From Paracoccus sulfuroxidans (GTDB lineage: Bacteria; Pseudomonadota; Alphaproteobacteria; Rhodobacterales; Rhodobacteraceae): DNA of 64,000 nt. A program made the position numbers and the translations under genes. The notes beneath the pieces are model-generated. The model did not search any database and was not told where the DNA came from. It saw only the letters and a list, made by a program, of their open reading frames with translations. The first letter of the stretch is position 1. The number at the start of each line of letters is the position of its first letter. The stretch is taken from assembly GCF_007830335.1 (NCBI RefSeq), contig NZ_VLKU01000013.1, positions 5,001 through 69,000 on the forward strand, in the 5' to 3' direction. This document shows positions 39,162 through 51,895 of this stretch, piece by piece.

Positions 39162-39818
39162 TCATTCCGGCTCGGGGAAGGACTGTGCGAAGGTGCGTTT
39201 CAGCGCCACGTCCAGATCGCCCAGATCGACGGGCCGTCCCATGTCCACGAGGCTCGTCACCCCATGCCCCGAGATGCCGCAGGGCACGATGCCCGCGTAA
39301 TGTTCAAGGTCCGGTTCGACATTGATCGAAATGCCGTGAAAACTGACCCAGCGGCGGAGTTTGACACCGATGGCGGCGATCTTGTCTTCGCGCATCTGGC
39401 CATCCAGCAGGGGTGGAAGGTCGGGGCGGGCGATCCAGACGCCGACGCGGCCCTCGCGGATCTCGCCCTTCAGGTTGAACTCGGAAAGCGCGGAAATGAC
39501 CCAGTTTTCCATGGCTGCGACAAAAGCGCGCACGTCGCGCCCACGCTTGTTCAGATCCAGCATGACATAGACGACGCGCTGGCCGGGGCCGTGATAGGTG
39601 TACTGCCCGCCGCGCCCGGCCGCATAGACGGGAAAGCGGGTCGCGTCGGTCAGATCGGCGGGTTTGGCGCTGGTGCCTGCGGTGTAAAGCGGCGGATGCT
39701 CGACCAGCCAGATCAGCTCTTCCGCCTCGCCCGCATGGATCGCGGCGACGCGCGCCTCCATCCGCTGGACGGCGGTTTCATAATCCAGAAGTCCGGGTTC
39801 AGTAATCCATTCCACCAT
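39162..39818 (-). CDS. lipB: octanoyl-ACP:protein octanoyltransferase LipB
   Basis: A 218-residue enzyme that moves octanoate from ACP to lipoyl domains, the first step of lipoate assembly. The active-site pair is Cys180 ([10 protein letters not shown]) and Lys146 ([15 protein letters not shown]). [11 protein letters not shown] (71-81) is the family signature. I start at 39818 ([10 protein letters not shown]), the usual family start, although its ribosome site is weak; an alternative ATG is 51 bases upstream. It is divergent from metH. Confidence 0.95.
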   Translation of the reverse strand: MVEWITEPGLLDYETAVQRMEARVAAIHAGEAEELIWLVEHPPLYTAGTSAKPADLTDATRFPVYAAGRGGQYTYHGPGQRVVYVMLDLNKRGRDVRAFVAAMENWVISALSEFNLKGEIREGRVGVWIARPDLPPLLDGQMREDKIAAIGVKLRRWVSFHGISINVEPDLEHYAGIVPCGISGHGVTSLVDMGRPVDLGDLDVALKRTFAQSFPEPE

Positions 39819-39962
39819 GAGCCAGCAGATAGCCCTCTGCAGGGCGACCGGCAAGATGGCGCGCAACATGAGCGCGGCTCATCATCATAGTGCGGATGAT
39901 GAATTTCCCTAAAGCTGCGAGGGCGGCTATAAGGCAGGCTTGCATTGCCCGCGGAAAGCACC

Positions 39963-43700
<3,738 letters not shown>

Positions 43701-43774
43701 AAAAGGCAGGTGGCGCGCGCGATTGCCCCTTTTCAAGTGGTTCGCAACCGTCTAGATAGCGCTGGCTACGAGAT

Positions 43775-43861
43775 GCGGTCGTGGCGGAATTGGTAGACGC
43801 GCAGCGTTGAGGTCGCTGTTCCTTAACCGGAGTGAAAGTTCGAGTCTTTTCGACCGCACCA
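43775..43861 (+). tRNA. tRNA-Leu (GAG)
   Basis: An 87-nt tRNA with a long variable arm, as expected for leucine. Acceptor GCGGTCG pairs with CGACCGC, and CCA is encoded at 43859-43861. The anticodon GAG (43809-43811) is in loop TTGAGGT. It is followed by a rho-independent terminator. Confidence 0.95.
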
Positions 43862-43875
43862 TCAATTTGCTGAAG

Positions 43876-43899
43876 AAGCGGGGATTTCCCCGCTTTTTT
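43876..43899 (+). terminator. terminator after tRNA-Leu
   Basis: AAGCGGGG (43876-43883), loop ATTT, CCCCGCTT (43888-43895), then T to 43899. A strong intrinsic terminator 15 nt past the tRNA. Confidence 0.92.
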
Positions 43900-44127
43900 C
43901 ATTTCTGCTCCCCAAGTGAAACTGCTGAATTGACGCGCCGGATGACGCAGGCCCGCCACCTTCTCGATGTGGCCGGGCAAGTCCGCATATTCTTGCGCTG
44001 AACGCTTCCGCAGCCCCTGCCATCTCGGCGCCACTACCTGCCTCAGAAGGCAGTTGCAATTCGCGCGACCCGCCGCTTACTCTGGTTCAGCGGAAACGAA
44101 AAAAGCCTAAAACAGGGAGACCGCGAG

Positions 44128-45231
44128 TTGACAGTGCCAAGCGGCAACGATTCCTTCGTGATGTTTGACCATGTGCAAAAAAGCTATGATGGACAAACGC
44201 TTGTCGTCAAAGACTTGAACCTGGCAATCGCGAAGGGGGAATTTCTGACGATGCTGGGGCCCTCGGGCTCGGGCAAGACGACCTGCCTGATGATGCTGGC
44301 GGGGTTCGAGACCGCGACGCATGGCGAGATCCGCCTTGATGGCCGCAACATCAATGACGTGCCGCCCCACAAGCGCGGCATTGGCATGGTCTTCCAGAAC
44401 TACGCGCTGTTCCCGCATATGACGGTCGGAGAGAACCTGTCTTTCCCGCTGGAAGTGCGCGGCATGGGCAAGTCCGAACGTGAGGACCGCATCACCCGCG
44501 CGCTCGACATGGTGCAGATGGGCAAGTTTCGCAATCGCCGCCCGGCGCAGCTTTCGGGCGGCCAGCAGCAGCGGATCGCTCTGGCCCGGGCGTTGGTCTT
44601 TGACCCGAAGCTGGTGCTGATGGATGAGCCGCTGGGCGCGCTCGACAAGCAGCTGCGCGAGCATATGCAGTTTGAAATCAAGGCGCTGCACGAACGGTTG
44701 GGGATCACTGTCGTCTATGTGACCCATGATCAGGGCGAGGCGTTGACCATGTCGGACCGCATCGCGGTCTTCAACGACGGGCGCATCCAGCAGCTTGCGC
44801 CGCCCGCCGCCCTTTATGAACGCCCCGAAAACAGCTTCGTCGCCGGGTTCATCGGCGAAAACAACGCGCTGCGCGGCACGATCGAGAAGCTTGAGGGCGA
44901 CAAGGCGCTGGTCCGGCTGGCGAATGGAGAGCTGATCGACGCAAGCGCCGTCAATATTCGCGAAGTGGGGCAGCCCACGACCGTCTCGATCCGGCCGGAA
45001 CGGGTCGAGTTCAAGCCCGATCTCATGCCCGCCGATGCCCATACGCTCGAGGCCGAGGTGCTGGATGTGATCTATATGGGCGACATCCTGCGGGCCGTGC
45101 TGCGCGTCGCCGATGATGATGAATTCGTGATGAAATATCGCAACACGCTGGGCCAGACCAAGCTGACCCCCGGACAGAAGCTGCGCATCGGCTGGCACCC
45201 GCTGGACGCGCGCGCGCTGGATCCGGTGTGA
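44128..45231 (+). CDS. ABC transporter ATP-binding protein, spermidine/putrescine type
   Basis: A 367-residue ATPase of the PotA class. Walker A is GPSGSGKT (44-51), Q-loop VFQNYALFPHMT, signature LSGGQQQRIALARAL, Walker B LVLMDEPLGALD and switch His VTHD. A TOBE-type C-terminal domain follows (about 280-365). The start is a TTG (44128) with AGGGAGA 8 bases upstream; a later ATG at 44161 would cut the start of the fold. The 266-bp gap upstream includes TTGCAA-17-TTACTC at 44054-44082, a possible promoter. It begins the four-gene importer operon. Confidence 0.9.
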   Translation: MTVPSGNDSFVMFDHVQKSYDGQTLVVKDLNLAIAKGEFLTMLGPSGSGKTTCLMMLAGFETATHGEIRLDGRNINDVPPHKRGIGMVFQNYALFPHMTVGENLSFPLEVRGMGKSEREDRITRALDMVQMGKFRNRRPAQLSGGQQQRIALARALVFDPKLVLMDEPLGALDKQLREHMQFEIKALHERLGITVVYVTHDQGEALTMSDRIAVFNDGRIQQLAPPAALYERPENSFVAGFIGENNALRGTIEKLEGDKALVRLANGELIDASAVNIREVGQPTTVSIRPERVEFKPDLMPADAHTLEAEVLDVIYMGDILRAVLRVADDDEFVMKYRNTLGQTKLTPGQKLRIGWHPLDARALDPV

Positions 45232-45382
45232 CCGAAACTGGGTCGCAGGCCTTTGCCTGCACCCTGACCCGCTGATCGAAGTGGCGCAGACACATCGATC
45301 CGGGACTGCCCCGACCGACCCCTGACGGGGCGGGGCCAAGATGGACGGCGAATGCCGCTGCTTTCAACCTCGGGAGATACTG

Positions 45383-46456
45383 ATGAAAAGAACTCTTGCC
45401 CTGACCACCGCGCTGAGCCTGCTGGCCATGCCGGCCCTCGCGGATGTGAACCTGCTGTCCTGGGGTGGCGCCTATGGCAACAGCCATGTCGAGGCCTATG
45501 TGAAACCCTTCGAGGCCAAGACCGGAACCAAGGTCATCGTCTCGGATGCGGACAACCCCGCAACCCCGCTGAAGGCGCAGGTCGAGGCCGGGAACGTGAC
45601 CACCGACGTGGCCTCGGTCGAATATGCCGACGCCGTGCGCCTCTGCGACGAGGGTCTGCTGGAAGAGATCGATGCCTCGATCCTGCTGCCCGCGCCCGAT
45701 GGCACCGCTGCAGCGGATGATTTCATCGAGGGCGCCGTGACCGATTGCTTCGTCGGCACCGACGTCTATTCGATGATCATCGCCTATGACGACAGCAAAT
45801 ACCCCGATGCGAAACCCGCGACGCCTGCGGATTTCTTCGACACGGCGAAATTCCCGGGCAAGCGCACCATGCGCAAGGGCGCGAAGTTCAACCTTGAGTT
45901 GGCGCTGATGGCCGATGGCGTTCCCGCAGCCGAGGTCTATGAGACGCTGGGCACGCCCGAGGGCGTTGACCGCGCCTTCGCGAAGCTCGCAACCATCAAG
46001 AACGACGTGGTCTGGTGGGAAGCGGGCGCCCAGCCGCCGCAGCTTCTGGCGGATGGCGAGGTCTCGATGGCCTATGCCTTCAACGGCCGGATCTTCGACG
46101 CGGCGGTGAAGGAAAACAAACCCTTCAAGATCGTCTGGGACGGTCAGGTCTATGAGATGGAAGGCTGGGTGATCCCGAAAGGCGCGCCAAACATTGATCA
46201 GGCGAAAGAGTTCATCGCCTTCTCGACCTCGTCCGAGCAGCAGGCCAAGGCCGCCGAATACATCGCCTATGGTCCGCCGCGCAAATCGGCCGCCGCGCTG
46301 GTCGGCAATATCCAGGGCACCGACACCCCGATGGGTCCGAACCTGCCGACCTATGCCGACAACCTGAAGGCCGCGCTGGCGTCGAACCTTGATTTCTGGG
46401 TCGACCATGATGCCGAACTGAACGAGCGCTTCAACGCCTGGCTGGCCGCGAACTGA
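45383..46456 (+). CDS. ABC transporter periplasmic binding protein (PotD/F-like)
   Basis: A 357-residue extracytoplasmic solute-binding protein. The signal peptide ends near residue 22 (AMPALA-DVNLL). The mature part starts LSWGGAYGNSHVEAYVKPFEAKTGTKV, characteristic of polyamine/thiamine-like family 1 binding proteins, and has a terminal ligand-cleft Trp/Glu pattern. The start at 45383 has GGGAGA upstream. It is second in the operon, 151 bp after the ATPase. The ligand may be a polyamine or similar amine; unproven. Confidence 0.88.
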   Translation: MKRTLALTTALSLLAMPALADVNLLSWGGAYGNSHVEAYVKPFEAKTGTKVIVSDADNPATPLKAQVEAGNVTTDVASVEYADAVRLCDEGLLEEIDASILLPAPDGTAAADDFIEGAVTDCFVGTDVYSMIIAYDDSKYPDAKPATPADFFDTAKFPGKRTMRKGAKFNLELALMADGVPAAEVYETLGTPEGVDRAFAKLATIKNDVVWWEAGAQPPQLLADGEVSMAYAFNGRIFDAAVKENKPFKIVWDGQVYEMEGWVIPKGAPNIDQAKEFIAFSTSSEQQAKAAEYIAYGPPRKSAAALVGNIQGTDTPMGPNLPTYADNLKAALASNLDFWVDHDAELNERFNAWLAAN

Positions 46457-46594
46457 TCGAAACCCCTGTCGCGGCGGGCGCTTTCGCCGCGACACCCCTC
46501 TCGTCCGGGCTGGACCGCCCGGGACCGGGGGCAATGATCGATGACGGCGTACCGCCGCCATCTGATGGACGCGAGGAAGAACGAAGGAAGCCCG

Positions 46595-47896
46595 ATGGTC
46601 AAAGCGCTTGATCCCCACGCCGCAATCGTGACCGAGGCTGGTGGCCTTGATCAGGGCGGCAGCCTGACCACGGCGGATGGAGAGCCGCTGGCCCGCGCGC
46701 TGGTGCGCAGCTCTCGTCGGGCGCGGCGGCGGGCCTTGCTGCTGGTGCTGCCGCTTCTGCTGTTCATCGTCGTCACCTTCATCAATCCGATCGGGCAGAT
46801 GCTGCATCGCTCGGTCTTCAATGACGGTTTCTCGGCCAATATGCCCGAGCTGACCGTCTGGTTCAAAGAACACCCCCGCGGCACCCAGCCGGACGAGGCC
46901 GCCTGGCAGGCGCTGGCCAATGACCTGCAGGCTGCGGCGCAGGTGCGCACCATCGGCGTCGTGGGCACGCGGATGAATTACGAGATGGCGGGCACGCGGT
47001 CGCTGTTCACCTCGGCCGGGCGGAAGGTCCGCGACGGGTTGCAGCCGCCTTACCGCGAGGCGATGCTGGAGATCGACAGCAAATGGGGCGATCCGGCGCT
47101 GTGGTCGGCGATGCGCAACGTCTCATCGGCCTATACGACGTCCTTCTATCTGGCCGCACTGGACCTGAAGCGCGACGAGAATGGCGACATCGTCCGCGTT
47201 GCCCCCGAGCAGCGCGTCTATGTCATGCTGTTCATCCGCACCTTTGTGCTGTCGGCGATCATCACGGCGATGACCTTCCTTCTGGGCTTTCCGATTGCAC
47301 ATCTGCTGGCGACCCTGCCGCTGCGCAAATCGAACCTGCTGATGATCCTGGTGCTGCTGCCGTTCTGGACCTCGCTTCTGGTGCGGACCTCGGCCTGGAT
47401 CGTGCTGCTGCAGCAGCAGGGCGTGATCAACGACATCCTTGTCTGGCTGGGGCTGATCGGCAACGGCCAGCGGCTGCAGATGATCTATAACCAGACCGGC
47501 ACCATCGTCGCGATGACGCATGTGCTGCTGCCCTTCATGGTGCTGCCGCTTTATTCGGTGATGCGCACGATCAACCCGTCCTATGCGCGGGCGGCGCGCT
47601 CGCTGGGGGCGACCAGCTGGACGACCTTCCGCCGGATCTATTTCCCGCTGACGCTGCCGGGGCTGGGGGCAGGGGCGCTGTTGGTCTTCATCCTGTCGGT
47701 CGGCTACTACATCACGCCCGCGCTGGTCGGCGGCTCGTCGGGGCAGCTGATCTCGAACATGATCGCGATGCATATGACGCAATCGCTAAACTGGTCGATG
47801 GCCGCCGCGCTTTCGGCGCTGCTGCTGGCGGCCGTGCTGATCCTCTATTGGGTCTATGACCGCCTTGTCGGCATCGACAATCTGAAGCTGGGGTAA
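46595..47896 (+). CDS. ABC transporter permease (PotB-like) with a large periplasmic insertion
   Basis: A 433-residue inner-membrane permease. One segment lies at about 45-66, then a soluble region of about 150 residues (67-217), then five more segments with the EAA-type loop (YARAARSLGATSWTTFRRIYFPLTLPG, about 345-371). The usual PotB is about 280 residues, so the first periplasmic loop is unusually long. The ATG at 46595 (MVKALDPHA) has AAGGAAG upstream. It forms the channel with the next gene. Confidence 0.85.
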   Translation: MVKALDPHAAIVTEAGGLDQGGSLTTADGEPLARALVRSSRRARRRALLLVLPLLLFIVVTFINPIGQMLHRSVFNDGFSANMPELTVWFKEHPRGTQPDEAAWQALANDLQAAAQVRTIGVVGTRMNYEMAGTRSLFTSAGRKVRDGLQPPYREAMLEIDSKWGDPALWSAMRNVSSAYTTSFYLAALDLKRDENGDIVRVAPEQRVYVMLFIRTFVLSAIITAMTFLLGFPIAHLLATLPLRKSNLLMILVLLPFWTSLLVRTSAWIVLLQQQGVINDILVWLGLIGNGQRLQMIYNQTGTIVAMTHVLLPFMVLPLYSVMRTINPSYARAARSLGATSWTTFRRIYFPLTLPGLGAGALLVFILSVGYYITPALVGGSSGQLISNMIAMHMTQSLNWSMAAALSALLLAAVLILYWVYDRLVGIDNLKLG

Positions 47897-47901
47897 CGAA
47901 A

Positions 47902-48855
47902 ATGGCTGTTCCGACCTACGCATCCCCGCTGGAGAAGATCTGGCACTATGCCTATCTGGTGATCTGCGCGGCGATCTTCTTCTTCCTGATCGCGCCGATC
48001 ATCATCATGATCCCGCTGTCCTTCAACGCCGAGCCCTATTTCACCTTCACCGAGAAGATGCTGTCCTTCGACCCCGAGGGATATTCGATGCGCTGGTACA
48101 ATGCCCTGCTGACCTTCGGCATGGCAGCACCCGACGCGCCGCGCGATTCCAGCTGGTGGATGGACGCCTGGCAGAACGCGAAATGGATCAAGGCCGCTAA
48201 ATCCTCGGTCATCATCGGCATCTTCTCGACGCTGGTGGCGACTGTGCTGGGCACGGTGGCCGCCCTTGGCCTTGCGCGGGCCGAGATGCCCTATCGCCGC
48301 CTGATCATGGCGACGCTGATCTCTCCCATGATCGTGCCGGTGATCATCACGGCGACGGGGCTGTTCTTCTTCTACTCGAACCCCTGCGGGCCGCTGCAGC
48401 TGGTGGGCTATGAGGGGCCCTGCGGCAAGCTTGCGCAGACCTATCTGGGCGTGATCCTGGCCCATGCCACGCTGGGGATTCCCTTCGTCATCATCACCGT
48501 CACCGCATCGCTGATCGGCTTTGACCAGTCACTGTCGCGTGCCGCCGCCAGCCTTGGGGCTAAACCGACGACGACCTTCTTCAAGATCATCCTGCCGCTG
48601 ATCCTGCCGGGCGTGATCTCGGGCGCGCTGTTTGCCTTCGTCACCTCGTTCGACGAGGTGGTGGCGGTCCTGCTGATCGGCGGCCCCGACCAGCAGACCA
48701 TTCCGCGCCAGATGTGGAACGGCATCCGCGAGCAGATCTCTCCCGCGATTCTGGCGATTGCCACGCTGTTGGTGATCTTCTCGATCGCGCTGCTGACGGT
48801 GGTCGAGCTGCTGCGCCGCCGGTCCGAGAGGTTGCGGGGCGTCACGCCGCGCTGA
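47902..48855 (+). CDS. ABC transporter permease (PotC-like)
   Basis: A 317-residue second permease with six segments. The first is at about 15-40, and the EAA-loop (SRAAASLGAKPTTTFFKIILPLILPG) lies near residues 213-238. The start follows the previous stop by 5 bases, completing the importer operon. A moderately long loop follows the first segment. The substrate matches that of the operon, which is probably a polyamine or related amine. Confidence 0.88.
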   Translation: MAVPTYASPLEKIWHYAYLVICAAIFFFLIAPIIIMIPLSFNAEPYFTFTEKMLSFDPEGYSMRWYNALLTFGMAAPDAPRDSSWWMDAWQNAKWIKAAKSSVIIGIFSTLVATVLGTVAALGLARAEMPYRRLIMATLISPMIVPVIITATGLFFFYSNPCGPLQLVGYEGPCGKLAQTYLGVILAHATLGIPFVIITVTASLIGFDQSLSRAAASLGAKPTTTFFKIILPLILPGVISGALFAFVTSFDEVVAVLLIGGPDQQTIPRQMWNGIREQISPAILAIATLLVIFSIALLTVVELLRRRSERLRGVTPR

Positions 48856-48859
48856 TCTT

Positions 48860-49300
48860 TCAGTCTGGTCGATACCGAAGATGGATGAGGGGGTAGGGCC
48901 TTCCCTGCCCATCAAGCGCGGATCTTCCGCTGCGCAGGAAGCCAAGATGTTCGTAGAAGCCAAGCGCCTCTGGATTCTGCTCGTTCACATCGGTTGTCAG
49001 GGCGGGATGGGCCGCGAGTGCCCGTGAAATCAGGGCTTTGCCGATCCCGGTGCCATGCTGGTCGGGGTCGATGAACAGCGCCTCCAGATGGCCGTCATGC
49101 AGAAACATGAAGCCCTGCGGCGTGCCTGAGGCATCCACGGCAAGCTCCAGGCTCACCTGTGGAAAGAACTCCACAACCTCTGCCTCAATCGCCGACCTGT
49201 CGTCGGGCGTGAGGAAGTGATGCGTGGCGTCTACCGCCCGGCGCCATATCTCCATGACGCGCGGCAAGTCCTGATCTGTCGAAGGTCTGAACGTAAGCAT
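48860..49300 (-). CDS. GNAT-family N-acetyltransferase
   Basis: A 146-residue acetyltransferase. The acetyl-CoA motif is IDPDQHGTGIGKALISRAL (about 78-96), and the C-terminal VNEQNPEALGFYEHLGF is the usual motif B. It resembles the YjaB group. It is convergent with the ABC permease gene, ending 4 bp from it. The substrate is unknown. Confidence 0.85.
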   Translation of the reverse strand: MLTFRPSTDQDLPRVMEIWRRAVDATHHFLTPDDRSAIEAEVVEFFPQVSLELAVDASGTPQGFMFLHDGHLEALFIDPDQHGTGIGKALISRALAAHPALTTDVNEQNPEALGFYEHLGFLRSGRSALDGQGRPYPLIHLRYRPD

Positions 49301-49340
49301 GGGACCTGTTAACGGTTCCTTCTTACTTTCTGCAATAGGC

Positions 49341-50285
49341 TCAGGGCAGGATCGCCAGCCAGAACCAGATCGTCAGGATCGACAGCGCGGTCCCGACCAG
49401 CACGCTGGAGGCCGCCACGCGCTTGCCCGCATCATAGATCGAGGCGAAGAGATACGCGTTGATCCCCGGCGACATACTGGCGGTGATCACGGCCGAGCGC
49501 ATGGCCCCCTGCGGCAGCGCGAACAGATGCCCCAGCCCATAGGTGATGACCGGATGGATCACCAGCGAGCAGAGGCAGCAAAGCGCAATCGCGGTCGCGT
49601 CGCCCTCGGGTCGGTAGCGGTAAAGGACGCCGCCAAGACCGAACAGCGCCGCTGGCAACGCGGCGCGTGCCATCATGTCGGTCGCGGCCCAGAAGCCCTC
49701 GGGCATGACTAGCCCGGCCTGCAACAGCAGGTTCATCGCCACACCGCAGAGGATCCCGATGATCAGTGGCGTGTGCAGCACGCCCGACAGGGCACGCAGC
49801 GCGATGCGCCCGACCGAGAGGCTTTGGCCGCGCGCCCGGGTGAACTCCATCATGGTGATGCCGAAGGTGTAAAGCAGCGGGGAATGGATCGCGATGATCG
49901 CAAGGTTGCCCGCAATCGCCTCGGCGCCATAGGCGCGCTCCATGATCGGGATGCCCAGCAGGAGCGAGTTCGAGAAGAGGCACACAAAACCGATGGCCAC
50001 CGCGTCCTCGGGGTTGCGCCCCAGATAACGCCCCGAGACGAACCAGCCGATGAAATAGGACAGGAAGGCCCCGGTGTAGAAGGCGATCCACATGCCCGCG
50101 TTGAAGTTTCCGGCCAGATCCAGCCGCGAGATATTGGCGAAGAGCAGCACCGGAACCGCGAAGTTCTGTGCAAAGCGCATCAGCCCATCAACCGCGATCT
50201 CCGAAAACATCTTCCGCCAGGCGACGACGTACCCAAAGCCGATGATGATGAAGACCGGCAGGATGACGTCGAACAGAATGGTCAT
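49341..50285 (-). CDS. AEC-family (auxin efflux carrier-like) transporter
   Basis: A 314-residue membrane protein with about ten segments, of the auxin-efflux-carrier/AEC family that includes malonate and other acid exporters. Typical parts are VPVLLFANIS near residue 47 and the C-terminal TASMSPGINAYLFASIYDAGKRVAASSVLVGTA. Its ATG overlaps the upstream stop (ATGA), so it is the last gene of the dac-tmk-holB-tatD run. The substrate is unknown. Confidence 0.87.
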   Translation of the reverse strand: MTILFDVILPVFIIIGFGYVVAWRKMFSEIAVDGLMRFAQNFAVPVLLFANISRLDLAGNFNAGMWIAFYTGAFLSYFIGWFVSGRYLGRNPEDAVAIGFVCLFSNSLLLGIPIMERAYGAEAIAGNLAIIAIHSPLLYTFGITMMEFTRARGQSLSVGRIALRALSGVLHTPLIIGILCGVAMNLLLQAGLVMPEGFWAATDMMARAALPAALFGLGGVLYRYRPEGDATAIALCCLCSLVIHPVITYGLGHLFALPQGAMRSAVITASMSPGINAYLFASIYDAGKRVAASSVLVGTALSILTIWFWLAILP

Positions 50286-51082
50286 TGGAACTCGATCACC
50301 ATGCCATCATGGGCGGGGACAACATGCGGCGGCGTTTCGGCCATGACATCGTCGTAATCCAGATCGATGTGCATATTGGTAAGGACACCGCGCGGCGCGC
50401 CCGAGCGTTGCAGCCAGGACAGCGTCAGCTCCAGATGGGCGTGGCTGGGGTGCGGCTTGCGGCGCAGGGCATCGCAGATGAAGACCTCGCAACCCATGAT
50501 CTGAGGCCAGGAATCTTCGGGGATCTGGCGCACATCGGGCAGATAGACCAGCCCGCCGCCGGGGGCAGGCACGCGAAAGCCAAGCGCGTCGAGGTCGCCA
50601 TGGTTCACCCGGAAGGACACCAGCTCGATTTGACCACCCGGGCCGTCGATGCGGATCGGGCCGTCGATGTCATGCAGGGTGCAGATCGGCGGATAGGAGG
50701 AACCCGGGGGCGTTTCGAAAATATAGCCGAACCGGTCCAGCAGGGCGGCGCGCGTCTGCTCATCGGCCCAGGTCGGGATCTTGCGGTCGGCGTTATAGGC
50801 CAGCTGCCGCAGATCATCGATGCCGTGGATATGGTCCGCGTGGGGATGGGTATAGACGACCGCGTCCAGCGTGCCGATCCCGGCCGCCAGAAGCTGCGGC
50901 ACCATGTCGGGGCCGGTGTCGATCAGGACCTGCGTGACGCCCTCGGGGCCGGGGCGCTCCAGCAGCAGCGCGCAGCGCTGGCGACGGTTGCGGGGATTGT
51001 CGGGATCGCACTCTCCCCACCGACCCCCAAGCCGAGGCACCCCGCCGGATGACCCGCAGCCAAGGATCGTCGCCCGGATCAT
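50282..51082 (-). CDS. MBL-fold metallo-hydrolase (PhnP-like)
   Basis: A 266-residue metallo-beta-lactamase-fold enzyme with metal motif THPHADHIHGID (about 78-89) and further His ligands (VNHGDLDALG; MHIDLDY). The N-terminus ATILGCGSSGGVPRLGGRWGECDPDNPRNRRQR is the PhnP-type cyclic-phosphodiesterase pattern. No phosphonate genes are nearby. It starts on the tatD stop (4-base overlap), as is common in alphaproteobacteria. Confidence 0.88.
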   Translation of the reverse strand: MIRATILGCGSSGGVPRLGGRWGECDPDNPRNRRQRCALLLERPGPEGVTQVLIDTGPDMVPQLLAAGIGTLDAVVYTHPHADHIHGIDDLRQLAYNADRKIPTWADEQTRAALLDRFGYIFETPPGSSYPPICTLHDIDGPIRIDGPGGQIELVSFRVNHGDLDALGFRVPAPGGGLVYLPDVRQIPEDSWPQIMGCEVFICDALRRKPHPSHAHLELTLSWLQRSGAPRGVLTNMHIDLDYDDVMAETPPHVVPAHDGMVIEFQ

Positions 51083-51882
51083 GCCTGCGCCGCCCGCGTG
51101 AACAACCGGTCGAAATTGGCGCTGGTCAGCCGGGCAAATTCGGCCTCGGACAGGCCCAGCGTCTGCGCCCCGACCTTGGCGGTATGGGCGACATAGGCGG
51201 GCTCATTGCGCTTGCCGCGAAACGGCGGCGGCGCAAGATAGGGCGCGTCGGTTTCGACCAGAATGCGGTCATGGGGGGCGGCGGCAAAGATCTCGCGCAG
51301 CTCGGTCGAGCGCGGGAAGGCGGCAATCCCCGACATCGACAGGTAAAAGCCCAGATCCAGCGCCGTGCGGGCCAGCTCGGGGCCGCTGGTGAAGCAATGC
51401 ATGACACAGGAATAGGCGCCGATGCGATGCTCTTCGGTCAGGATGCGGGCCATATCCTCATCGGCATCGCGGGCGTGGATGATCAGCGGCAGGCCGGTGC
51501 GACGTGCGGCCTCGATATGGGTGCGCAGGCTGACCTGCTGAATTTCGGCGCTGTCGGCGGTGTAGTGGTAATCAAGCCCAGTCTCGCCATAGCCCACGAA
51601 TTTCGGGTCTTCGGTCAGCGCGAGCAGTTCATCGACCGAAACGAGCGGCTCTTCGGCGGCATACATCGGGTGGATGCCTGCGGCGTAGAAGATGCCCGCA
51701 TGTGCCTCGACGATGGCCCGAACGCGGGGCAGGTTCTTCATGCGCGTGCAGATGGTGACCATGCGGGTCACGCCAGCCGCGCGGGCGCGTTCGATCAGCT
51801 CCGCCTGCTGGCCTTCGAAATCCGGGAAGTCCAGGTGGCAGTGGCTGTCGACCAATGCGGGCAAAGAAGCGGAAGCGGTCAT
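51079..51882 (-). CDS. tatD: TatD-family metal-dependent hydrolase
   Basis: A 267-residue TIM-barrel hydrolase of the TatD DNase family. DSHCHLDFPDFEGQ (13-26) holds the metal His pair. Further conserved parts are GIHPMYA, GLDYHYTADS, IHARDADEDM and VETDAPYLAPPPFRGKRNEPAYV. Family members show 3'-exonuclease activity linked to DNA repair. It lies 13 bp after holB. Confidence 0.93.
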   Translation of the reverse strand: MTASASLPALVDSHCHLDFPDFEGQQAELIERARAAGVTRMVTICTRMKNLPRVRAIVEAHAGIFYAAGIHPMYAAEEPLVSVDELLALTEDPKFVGYGETGLDYHYTADSAEIQQVSLRTHIEAARRTGLPLIIHARDADEDMARILTEEHRIGAYSCVMHCFTSGPELARTALDLGFYLSMSGIAAFPRSTELREIFAAAPHDRILVETDAPYLAPPPFRGKRNEPAYVAHTAKVGAQTLGLSEAEFARLTSANFDRLFTRAAQA

Positions 51883-51895
51883 CCAAAATCCAACC

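Noticed and set aside
39819-39962. Cobalamin or SAM riboswitch before metH
   Set aside because: The gap to lipB is only 144 bp and I found no conserved B12-box or SAM-riboswitch core. MetH is B12-dependent and need not have one.
44054-44082. A sigma-70-like promoter (TTGCAA-17-TTACTC) before the ABC operon
   Set aside because: The spacing is right but the boxes are weak, and GC-rich alphaproteobacterial promoters are poorly predicted by eye. It is noted only in the gene entry.
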